Shown piece after piece: positions 8,424 through 15,770 of a stretch of 64,000 nt of DNA. This DNA is from Serinicoccus sediminis (GTDB lineage: Bacteria; Actinomycetota; Actinomycetes; Actinomycetales; Dermatophilaceae). Location: assembly GCF_004153545.1 (NCBI RefSeq), contig NZ_SDVA01000004.1:62001-126000 (forward strand), read 5' to 3'. The translations under genes were made by a program, and so were the position numbers. A model generated the notes under the pieces. That model searched no databases. It was not told the DNA's origin and saw nothing but the letters and a program-made list of their open reading frames with translations. Each line of letters opens with the position of its first letter. Within the stretch, counting starts at the first letter, position 1.

Positions 8424-9523
8424 GCGCTGATCTCCTGGTAGACGGTGGCGGCGAGGATGGGGGTGACGGCGTTGGGGCCGCCGACGACGACGAGCTCGGT
8501 GGCCCTGGCGGTGGCGAGGAAGTCGCGCACCTCGGGGGCCAGGGTCCCGGCGCCGCGGCGGCCGAGCAGGACGACGCCGTCGCGGGGGATGAGGCCGTGG
8601 ACGGGCGAGTCGTGCGCGACCAGGTAGGCCCGCGCCTCGCCGTCGGCCGGCGGGTCCAGCTGCTGCAGCAGGACCGAGGTGGCCATGCTGGTCTCGCCGC
8701 CGAGGCGGGTGAAGTTGGGGGCGTCGGGGTCGACCACGTCGGGCACCTCCAGGTCGGGCTCCGGCTCGGGAGCGGGAGCGGGGGTGGGCATGGGCGGCTC
8801 GGGGGCGGGCGGCGGCTTCGGCTCGGACTGGGCCTTGAGCTGGCGCCGGATCTCCGCTTGGGTGATCGGGCCGGGGATGCCGTCCCGCTCGAGGCCCCAC
8901 CGGGACTGGAACGCCTTGACGGCTGCGTTGGTTTTCGGGCCGTTGACGCCGTCGGCCGGGCCGGGGTCGCGGCCGAGGGTGGTGAGGTCGATCTGGACCT
9001 GCCGCCAGTGGGCCAGGTCGTAGCCGTGCTGGGAGTAGGCGGTCCACGGTGGCCGGTAGGCCCCGCGGATCTGGGAGCGGTAGCGCGTCCGGTTCCAACA
9101 GCCGCGGCCGTTGCTCTGGGAGCCGGAGTCGTCCTTCGAGGTGTTCCACTCCACGGTCGCGACGGAGTTGCCCTGCGGGCGCGCTCGGGCGGGCCCGATG
9201 TGGTCGCCGATGCCGTCGCCGCCCCAGTCGAAGATGATGAAGTCGCCGGGCTGGATGTCGTCGAAGTCGACCCAGGCCCCCTGGTTGCGGGCGTACTGCT
9301 CCATCGACGGGACGTAGTAGGGCAGCGTGCACGGGACGAGGCCCATGCCGACGCGGATCATGGCCAGCTGGATGCCGCCCTGGCAGTAGGGGGAGTCCCA
9401 GTCGGCCCACCGCTTGAGTGAGGCGTCGGGCACCTCGGCGGCGAGGCCGAGCCAGGTGGAGTTGTCGCCGGTCTCGCCGACGTGCTTGGCGCACTGGTCG
9501 AGGAAGTCGCGTGCGGTGGGCAT
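8420..9523 (-). CDS. Endolysin: CHAP peptidase/amidase, PG-binding and cell-wall-binding regions
   Basis: The lysis enzyme of the phage. Of 367 residues, about 1-165 form a CHAP-like domain with Cys47 (SPYCQGGIQLAM) and His108 (GDHIGPA) as the likely catalytic pair. A peptidoglycan_binding_1-like region follows (residues about 170-230, DGVNGPKTNAAVKAFQSRWGL). A Pro/Glu-rich linker then leads to a C terminus resembling cell-wall-binding repeat 2 (FTRLGGETSMATSVLL, VVVGGPNAV). Having two different wall-binding modules is notable. It is followed by the holin with a four-base overlap. Confidence 0.88.
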   Translation of the reverse strand: MPTARDFLDQCAKHVGETGDNSTWLGLAAEVPDASLKRWADWDSPYCQGGIQLAMIRVGMGLVPCTLPYYVPSMEQYARNQGAWVDFDDIQPGDFIIFDWGGDGIGDHIGPARARPQGNSVATVEWNTSKDDSGSQSNGRGCWNRTRYRSQIRGAYRPPWTAYSQHGYDLAHWRQVQIDLTTLGRDPGPADGVNGPKTNAAVKAFQSRWGLERDGIPGPITQAEIRRQLKAQSEPKPPPAPEPPMPTPAPAPEPEPDLEVPDVVDPDAPNFTRLGGETSMATSVLLQQLDPPADGEARAYLVAHDSPVHGLIPRDGVVLLGRRGAGTLAPEVRDFLATARATELVVVGGPNAVTPILAATVYQEISA

Positions 9524-9524
9524 G

Positions 9525-9680
9525 TCAGTCCTCCAGCTTCTCGGCCTCGGCCTGCGCGGCGAGCTGCTGCGCGCGGGCCTTAAGGCGGTGCTGGTCCTCG
9601 GGGTGCTCGGCGTCGCCGGCGAGCGCGAGGAGGCGGACGGCCTCGGCCTGGTAGTCGGTCACGGTCTTCTGCTGTGCCAT
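9525..9680 (-). CDS. Small phage protein, Ala/Gln-rich
   Basis: The 51-residue product (starts MAQQKTVTDYQAEAVRLLAL) is predicted helical and charged, and is preceded by a strong AGGAGG at the right distance from ATG 9680. It lies between the tail-fibre-like gene and the endolysin. Function unknown. Confidence 0.75.
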   Translation of the reverse strand: MAQQKTVTDYQAEAVRLLALAGDAEHPEDQHRLKARAQQLAAQAEAEKLED

Positions 9681-9739
9681 GTCGCCCTCCTGGGCAGGAC
9701 GGAGCGCCCCGCTGGTGCGGGGTCGCGGGTTGGGGTGGG

Positions 9740-11419
9740 TCAGATGGAGACGAGCGCGGCGAGCGCGGCCCGTGACAGGTCGTACCCGGTGACGTCGACG
9801 CGGGAGTTGTTGTTGGGGCCGCTGTCGGAGTTCCAGTAGATGGTGAACTCGAGGTCTTCGGCGTCGATCGCTGCCTGCGTGGACGAGATGAACCCGGCGA
9901 TGGACGAGTCGGTGTATGACCGGTCGGTGCCGTACTCGGTGAGGGCGACCGCGACGGGGGAGCCCTTCTCGTTGCCGAGGCGGATGATGTTGGTGTTGGA
10001 GCGGACGTTGGCGGGGGTGAGGTTCTTCCCGTTCATCATCTGGCGGACGGTGGTGGAGGGGTTGCCGCCGCCGCCGCGGTAGGGGTCGAGGCCCATGACG
10101 TCCATGCCGACCTGCTTGTGCCCGAGGATCTCGAGGATGGCGGTCGCGTCGAAGTGGCCGACGTGGTAGACGGTGCGGCAGTCGGGGGCGTGCTGGCGGG
10201 CGTAGGTGCAGAACAGGTCGTGTGCCTGGGCGAACGTCTGGTTGGAGACGCCCGTGATGAGGCCCTGGTTGACCTGCACCTCGAACTCGGAGCCCATGCC
10301 GATGTACGTCTGCTGGGGGGAGTAGTCGGCGAGGGCTTGCACGAACTCGCACCACTTCTGCAGGCGCGCGAGGGCAGCGGTATTGCCGCCCGCTATGTCG
10401 TTGTACGAGTGGGGTGCGCCGTCCTTCGCCTGGACGGTGAGGTAGACCGCTGTGCCGGCGTCGATGACGGCCTTGAACATGTTGAGGCGGTCGGTGCCGG
10501 ACTGGGTGGTCAGGTCGAAGTTCTCGCCCCACTGGAGGTAGGCGGACACGAGCTGGGGGGTGACGCCGAACCCGGACTGGGTGTTGGCGACGGGGTCGGT
10601 GGTGGCGTTGACGGTGCCGTAGTAGAGGCCGGTGAGCGCGGTCGCAGGCTCGGGTGAGGTGCCCCCGTCTGCCACGAGCTCGAGGACGGTGGTGACGCCG
10701 CCGGCGCGGCGCACGACGTCGAGGACGGTGGTGACGCCGCCGACCCTGCGGACGACCTCGTAGTCGCCGGTCTGCCCGGGTGCGGTGGGTGCGGCGACAA
10801 GCTCGACGGCCGCGGCGGACCAGGCGTACCCGTTGTTCATCGTCACGGTGGGGGTGACGGGGTTGTTGTCGGTGGACAGGCGGTGCGCGGCCCACCCGGA
10901 CCGGTTGGAGTTGCCGCCGGTCGCTGCGCCTGTGCCGATGACGGTGGTGCCGGTGGACCCGGTGAGGGTCGCGGACGCCGCGGACGTGGCGGCGATGATG
11001 ACCATGTTCCCGGCGGCGGAGGGGACAGCCCCGGTGGCGATGGTGGCGGTGGTGCCGGTGTTGGTGACCGACGACCCGACCGCGCCGGACGCCCCGGTGA
11101 TGCGGAGGGCGTGCCAGACCAGGCCGCCGGACCCGGCACGGGCCACAGTGATGGTGTCTGACTCCTCCAGGGGCTCGGTGATAAGCGCGGTGAAGATGCG
11201 GGTCGTCGACCCGGGCGCGGTGGCCTGGGTGATCAACGGCCCCGCGGCCCACGTGTTGCCCTTGGAGTCGCCGATGGCTAGGTCCGCGGCCCCGCCGGCG
11301 TGGGCAGTGACCACGACGACCTCGCCGGCGGGCACGGCGACACCCACGGCCATCTGCCCGGTGGTGACGTTCGCTGTCGACTGGTAGGTCGCCAGGAGCG
11401 TCGGGGTGCCAATGGCCAT
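9740..11419 (-). CDS. Tail-associated protein with probable glycoside-hydrolase-like C-terminal half
   Basis: The 559-residue product starts at ATG 11419, overlapping the stop of the upstream gene. Residues 1-200 are beta-rich (Ser/Thr/Gly/Val). A linker near 205-235 repeats VVRRxGGVTTVL twice. The C-terminal 310 residues look like a TIM-barrel hydrolase: GMGSEFE and ALTEYGTD place acidic residues where clan GH-A enzymes carry their acid/base and nucleophile after strands 4 and 7. This is inference from motif spacing; the likely role is a virion-borne surface-glycan depolymerase. Confidence 0.6.
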   Translation of the reverse strand: MAIGTPTLLATYQSTANVTTGQMAVGVAVPAGEVVVVTAHAGGAADLAIGDSKGNTWAAGPLITQATAPGSTTRIFTALITEPLEESDTITVARAGSGGLVWHALRITGASGAVGSSVTNTGTTATIATGAVPSAAGNMVIIAATSAASATLTGSTGTTVIGTGAATGGNSNRSGWAAHRLSTDNNPVTPTVTMNNGYAWSAAAVELVAAPTAPGQTGDYEVVRRVGGVTTVLDVVRRAGGVTTVLELVADGGTSPEPATALTGLYYGTVNATTDPVANTQSGFGVTPQLVSAYLQWGENFDLTTQSGTDRLNMFKAVIDAGTAVYLTVQAKDGAPHSYNDIAGGNTAALARLQKWCEFVQALADYSPQQTYIGMGSEFEVQVNQGLITGVSNQTFAQAHDLFCTYARQHAPDCRTVYHVGHFDATAILEILGHKQVGMDVMGLDPYRGGGGNPSTTVRQMMNGKNLTPANVRSNTNIIRLGNEKGSPVAVALTEYGTDRSYTDSSIAGFISSTQAAIDAEDLEFTIYWNSDSGPNNNSRVDVTGYDLSRAALAALVSI

Positions 11420-12681
11420 CAGGCGCGCTCCCTCAGCCAGATCCCGTCGGAGGGTGGGGTGGCTCCGGCCGCGAGGATGGTGGGCTGCAGCAGCGTCGCG
11501 TCCGCGGGCTGCACGGCCGTTGCCGCGGCCTGCAGGCGCGAGTCGTTGCCCTGCGCCGCGGTGCCCGCCGTGGTGCCGTAGTTGACGGACAGGGACCGGT
11601 TCGCGGACAGGTCGCCGCCACCGGACAGGCCCGTGCCGGCGGTGATGGTGCGGGTGGTCGGCGCGGCGCCGACGTTGGCCGCGGACAGGGTGATGGCCCC
11701 GGTCTGCCCGTTGACGGACGTGACAGCGTCGGTGGGGGAGGACAGCAGCGTCCACGACCCGATCTGCGCAGGGTTCGCCCCGGACAGGATGAACGTGCCC
11801 GCGCCATCGGTGCGGACGGCGATGTCCCCGGTCTGCACGTTGCTGAGCGCCAGCATCGCGGCCTGGGAGGCGACGACGTTGGTGCTCGTGAGGGCAAGCG
11901 CGGGGATCTGAGAGGAGGGGATGACGCCGCCGACGAGGGTGGCGTAGGACCCGGCCGGCTGCGCACCGACCTCGCCGGGGGTCGAGGGGATGGTGGGCTT
12001 GCCGGTGAGGTCGCCGTAGGCGCCGGTGGTGGCGACCGTGGCGAGGCTCGAGGTCTGGGCGTACCCCGACAGGTCAGGGGCGGGCTCGCCCTCGAGCGCG
12101 TCCAGGCGCGCGATGACGCCGGAGTCGTCGTAGGTGGCTCCCGCCTGGACGGGGTCGACCCACGCGAGCTCACCCGCGACGTCGCGGGTCAGCAGCTGCC
12201 CCGGGACACCGTCGTCCGGGACCACCAGGGTCTGGACCGTCGCCCCAGCCGGTGCGGTGTAGGGGAACGCGCGGGAGAGCTGCTGCGGGGTCTCCAGGGT
12301 GTGCTCCGGGCCGATGGTGAGGCGACCCTCCAGCGGCTTCCGCTTCGGCTCGTTGCCGTTGCTCGCGGGCTCCACCCGGACGGCCCACGACCCCTCGGGG
12401 AGCCAGATGCCCTGCCGGCCCTCGCCGTCGAGGATGCGCCCGGACGAGGACAGGGACGCCTCGATGACGTCGTGGTAGACGATGTCCGCGTACCCGGTGG
12501 TGCCGGCCTGGTCGGGGGACCCGAAGGACACGTCGACGTCGTCGGTGAAGAACACCTTGCCGGCGAGCGGGCGCGCCTGGGGGTACTCGTCGGCGTCCTC
12601 GGCGGTGTCAGCGACCGACGCGATGACGCGGCCGCGGACGTAGCCCCAGCCGATGTGGGCGGGGAGGGTGGTCTCGGACAT
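11419..12681 (-). CDS. Tail fibre/receptor-binding protein
   Basis: The 420-residue product has an N-terminal virion-attachment-like beta domain (residues 1-150), a short collagen-free linker and fibre-type repeats: SVNGQTGAITLSAANVGAAP and NYGTTAGTAAQGNDSRL are typical of phage tail-fibre stalks. The start ATG 12681 has GAGGAG upstream. It probably sits at the tail tip and contacts the host. The next gene starts inside its stop codon (ATGA). Confidence 0.75.
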   Translation of the reverse strand: MSETTLPAHIGWGYVRGRVIASVADTAEDADEYPQARPLAGKVFFTDDVDVSFGSPDQAGTTGYADIVYHDVIEASLSSSGRILDGEGRQGIWLPEGSWAVRVEPASNGNEPKRKPLEGRLTIGPEHTLETPQQLSRAFPYTAPAGATVQTLVVPDDGVPGQLLTRDVAGELAWVDPVQAGATYDDSGVIARLDALEGEPAPDLSGYAQTSSLATVATTGAYGDLTGKPTIPSTPGEVGAQPAGSYATLVGGVIPSSQIPALALTSTNVVASQAAMLALSNVQTGDIAVRTDGAGTFILSGANPAQIGSWTLLSSPTDAVTSVNGQTGAITLSAANVGAAPTTRTITAGTGLSGGGDLSANRSLSVNYGTTAGTAAQGNDSRLQAAATAVQPADATLLQPTILAAGATPPSDGIWLRERA

Positions 12682-12692
12682 GGGGGTGCTCC

Positions 12693-12947
12693 TCAGTCGT
12701 GCGGGATGGTGATGCCGTGGTCGCGCATCACGGAGTGGCAGAGGCGGTGCTCGAGCTGCTCACGGTCGAAGTCGTCGACGAGGCGCGCGTCCCAGTCGAT
12801 GCCCTGCACGGGCTGCCCGACGACGACCGTGGTGGACTCGTCAGGCTTGTCCCGCTCGGGGTTGACCCTGGGGGAGATCAGGTCCTTCCACACCAGCGGG
12901 GCCAGGACCAGGAGCACGGGCAGGATGGCGAGCGTCCACAGCTCCAC
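12693..12947 (-). CDS. Small membrane protein in tail module
   Basis: The 84-residue product begins with a membrane helix (ELWTLAILPVLLVLAPLVW) followed by a charged soluble tail ending ITIPHD. It lies between the tail fibre and another membrane protein. Function unknown; it could be an accessory lysis or exclusion protein. Confidence 0.65.
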   Translation of the reverse strand: MELWTLAILPVLLVLAPLVWKDLISPRVNPERDKPDESTTVVVGQPVQGIDWDARLVDDFDREQLEHRLCHSVMRDHGITIPHD

Positions 12948-12950
12948 GCC

Positions 12951-13445
12951 TCACTCCTCGTCTGCGTCGGGTCTCCCGAGCGGCGCGGGGTCCGCGGCCA
13001 CGGGGTTGTCCAGGGATGCCCGGACGTCCCGGATCTCGCTGCGGATCTGGCGGACCCGGAACGCGCAGCCGAGGCCGATGCCGGTGACGAGGATCTGGGT
13101 GGCGGCACCGTCGAAGAGCCCGAGGTTGCGGAGGATGACGACCTCGTAGCCGAGGAGCGCGACGGCGATGCCGGCCGCTGACCATGCCTCGTCGCGCATG
13201 GCCCCGAGCAGCGGCTTCGCAGAGCCTTTGGAGTAGGTCGCGGCGCGTATGGACAGGACGCCCCACGCGCCGGCGGCGCCGAGGCAGATGGACCAGATGC
13301 CGACGAAGACCTTGCCGGTGAGCTCCTCGAGGGAGGTGGCTTCGGCCCACCCGGTCATGTAGGCGATGCCGAGGACCCATGCCATGCCGTAGCCGGCTCG
13401 GGCGACCGCGTGCCCGGGGGAGGTGACGGTGAGCGGTTGCGTCAC
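12951..13445 (-). CDS. Polytopic membrane protein in tail module
   Basis: The 164-residue product starts at GTG 13445, overlapping the previous stop (GTGA). It has about three to four hydrophobic segments (YGMAWVLGIAYMTGW, VGIWSICLGAAGAWGVL, AAGIAVALLGYEVVIL) and an acidic C terminus. With the gene upstream it forms a two-gene membrane cassette. Function unknown. Confidence 0.65.
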   Translation of the reverse strand: MTQPLTVTSPGHAVARAGYGMAWVLGIAYMTGWAEATSLEELTGKVFVGIWSICLGAAGAWGVLSIRAATYSKGSAKPLLGAMRDEAWSAAGIAVALLGYEVVILRNLGLFDGAATQILVTGIGLGCAFRVRQIRSEIRDVRASLDNPVAADPAPLGRPDADEE

Positions 13446-13885
13446 GGCCGGGACTCGCGCCAGTAGGACAGGGCGGTGACGGCGCAGAGGACCGAGGCGA
13501 GGGAGTACATGACGACCGCGGACAGGACAACGGACGGGTCGGTCGTCGAGAGCAGCGCGGCGGCGGACCACCCGCAGTAGAGGCCGGTGAGGAAAACGGC
13601 TGGCCAGTAGGCGTCGCGGCGTGAGGTGAGGATCGTGAGGCCCATCGCGGTCGCGGTGAGGATGAAGAACACGCCCCACGTTTGGGCGGGCATCCAGTGC
13701 ATGGCGACGGCGAAGGTGGGCCGATTGAAGGGGCCGGGGTCGAAGAGCATGACGGCGCCGAGGACGACGGACCCGGCGGCGAGGATGAGGGCGATGGTCT
13801 CGCGAAAGCTGTCGCGCTCGACCCACCTCCAGGTGCGCGCGCCCCACGCTTCGATGCTGGTGAGCGAGCCCTTGATGCGGCTCAT
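13442..13885 (-). CDS. Membrane protein with four predicted helices
   Basis: The 147-residue product starts at ATG 13885, preceded by AGGAGG. Hydrophobic stretches lie near 30-50, 62-85, 92-112 and 118-140. It is coupled to the membrane protein that follows. The pair resembles accessory membrane proteins of actinophage tail/lysis regions; no specific role is supported. Confidence 0.65.
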   Translation of the reverse strand: MSRIKGSLTSIEAWGARTWRWVERDSFRETIALILAAGSVVLGAVMLFDPGPFNRPTFAVAMHWMPAQTWGVFFILTATAMGLTILTSRRDAYWPAVFLTGLYCGWSAAALLSTTDPSVVLSAVVMYSLASVLCAVTALSYWRESRP

Positions 13886-13977
13886 GTGGCCTCCTGGTCG
13901 ATGACGAGTAAGGGCCGTTCGCACGGCGAGTTCTTTACCAAACCTTTACTCTTGGGGGAGCCAAAGGAGGTCGTGGG

Positions 13978-14121
13978 ATGCAGGCGTGCATGGTGCTGGA
14001 CTGCCGGGAGTCCGGTGAGACGTGGTTCGGGGGGACGCTGCTGTGCACGGCCCACGCTCACGAGGTGGAGCGCAGGGTCGCGGCCGCTTCCGAGCAGAAG
14101 CTGGTCAGGCCCGGTAGGTGA
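13978..14121 (+). CDS. Plus-strand small Cys/His protein (zinc-finger-like moron)
   Basis: The 47-residue product begins MQACMVLDCRESGETWFGG, with Cys at 4, 9 and 23 and His at 26 and 28, a CX4C...CX2H arrangement like small treble-clef zinc fingers. AGGAGG at 13965-13970 lies seven bases before the ATG, and the AT-rich stretch 13931-13952 upstream contains a possible -10 (TACTCT at 13947-13952). It is transcribed against the surrounding tail genes and its 3' end overlaps the end of the tail-spike gene. An independently expressed moron is likely. Confidence 0.6.
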   Translation: MQACMVLDCRESGETWFGGTLLCTAHAHEVERRVAAASEQKLVRPGR

Positions 14122-15754
14122 TGGTCGCGGCGGTCAGGACGACCGGGCCCTCGTAGGTGTCCGCGGCGTCGGTGCCGATCCGGTAGACCCGGATGCCGAG
14201 GACCTGCCCTGGGCTGGTCACGTACTCCGCGAGGGGGACCTCCACGAGGATGTCGTCGCCGACCATGTCGACCAGGGCCGTGCGCGACGTCGTGCTGGTC
14301 GTGGATTGCAGGTTGGTGCCTGCGCCGGCCACGGGGGCCGCGGAGATCGCGAGGGACGCCTTCCCGGTCGTGCCGCCGACGCCGGCGACGTGGAGGACCA
14401 TGGTGGCCTTCGTCGCGCGGGGCGGGACGCGCATGGTGAACGTGACCCCGGAGAGCCCGTTGTTGGGGAAGCGCCACGCGGGCGCGTTGCGACGCATGTC
14501 CCAGGTCGCCGCGACGGGCCGCGAGAGATCGACCTCCATCTCGGGGGCACCGATCGGGGGCTGCGTGGCCGACCACGGCGCGATGGTGAACTGGTCCTGG
14601 ATCGTCACCTCGCCGGCGGGCGCCCGGTTCTGCACGTTCTGCGCGCCGAGGAGCCCGCCCTGGATGTTGATGGACCGGGCGTCGGCGTCCACGTCGAGCG
14701 ACACGGCCGCCGGGTTGTAGCCGATGTCGAAGAGGTTGACGTCACGGAGCGACCAGTTGCGGCCAGTGAGCTTCTTGATGCCGAACTCGGTGAAGTTGCC
14801 GGACTGGCCCTTGACCGGACCCACGGTGTTCCCGGCGAAGCCGACTGCGGTGGACCCGTTGCGCTTGCACTCCATGTAGGTGCGGTAGTACCAGGAGGGG
14901 CCGGTGACGTCGCACACGTTGACCCAGCCGAGGCCGACGACCTCCCAGAGGACGTGCCGGTCGGGCCACCAGGACGTCCACTGGATCCGGCCATCGGTGA
15001 CGCCGGTGTTGTTGCCGAAGATGTGGAACGCGGTCCACGCCCCGGGCGGGGTGGTGCGGCCACCAGACTTGCCCGGTTCCTTGATGGCGGCGGGCCCGTC
15101 CAGCTTCCAGCTGATGATCTGCGTGGTCGTGTCGCCGACGAGCACTACGTCGCCGGCATACCCCGGGGGCACCCACAGGGTCGTGCCCGCCTGCGTCTCG
15201 ACGACCGTGTGCGACTGGGTCACGCGCAAGGGCCCGGTGATCTTGCACTGCCGGTCACCGGGGAGCAGCCACCGGCCGCCCATGGCGAGACAGGCGTTGA
15301 TGGCGGCGGTGTCGTCGGTGGCGGCGGCGAAGTCGCCGGCGTAGTCGCCGACGACGCCGTAGTCGGTCATGTTGCGGGTGACCTCGTCCTTGCCGACCGC
15401 CTGCACACCACCGTCTGGGGCGATGGCGGAGACCGTCGCGTTGGCGATGGACTCGATGGCGGCGCGGGTGCTCGAGGGGTCGCCGAGCAGCGCGGCGACT
15501 GCCGTGTCGGTGGCGTCCTGCCCCTGCTGGTAGGCGTAGAGGACGTCCGCCATCTCCGGGGTCAACTGCTCCCACCGGGCCAGGCGGTCCTCGATCGCGT
15601 CGAGGACCGGGCGCACGTAGCCCCACATGGACCCGTCCGGGACCTCCGGCATGTTCGTGCCGCCGGCCGCGTTCATGCGGCGGATGATCTCGTTGATGAA
15701 CGAGACCGTCGCGGTGCCCGTGATGGTGGTGGGCAGGGGGGCGAGGTCAGTCAC
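14105..15754 (-). CDS. Tail spike with pectate-lyase-like beta-helix
   Basis: The 549-residue product has an N-terminal helical head (1-120), then YGVVGDYAGDFAAATDDTAA, the entry signature of right-handed parallel beta-helix (pectate-lyase-like) tail spikes, a Gly/Val/Asn-rich beta body (about 130-400) and a C-terminal beta-sandwich-like region. Such spikes bind and often cleave surface polysaccharide. The GTG at 15754 has GGAGG upstream. It is the third putative receptor/glycan-acting protein of this phage. Confidence 0.75.
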   Translation of the reverse strand: MTDLAPLPTTITGTATVSFINEIIRRMNAAGGTNMPEVPDGSMWGYVRPVLDAIEDRLARWEQLTPEMADVLYAYQQGQDATDTAVAALLGDPSSTRAAIESIANATVSAIAPDGGVQAVGKDEVTRNMTDYGVVGDYAGDFAAATDDTAAINACLAMGGRWLLPGDRQCKITGPLRVTQSHTVVETQAGTTLWVPPGYAGDVVLVGDTTTQIISWKLDGPAAIKEPGKSGGRTTPPGAWTAFHIFGNNTGVTDGRIQWTSWWPDRHVLWEVVGLGWVNVCDVTGPSWYYRTYMECKRNGSTAVGFAGNTVGPVKGQSGNFTEFGIKKLTGRNWSLRDVNLFDIGYNPAAVSLDVDADARSINIQGGLLGAQNVQNRAPAGEVTIQDQFTIAPWSATQPPIGAPEMEVDLSRPVAATWDMRRNAPAWRFPNNGLSGVTFTMRVPPRATKATMVLHVAGVGGTTGKASLAISAAPVAGAGTNLQSTTSTTSRTALVDMVGDDILVEVPLAEYVTSPGQVLGIRVYRIGTDAADTYEGPVVLTAATITYRA

Positions 15755-15770
15755 TGCGGGCCTCCGGGGG

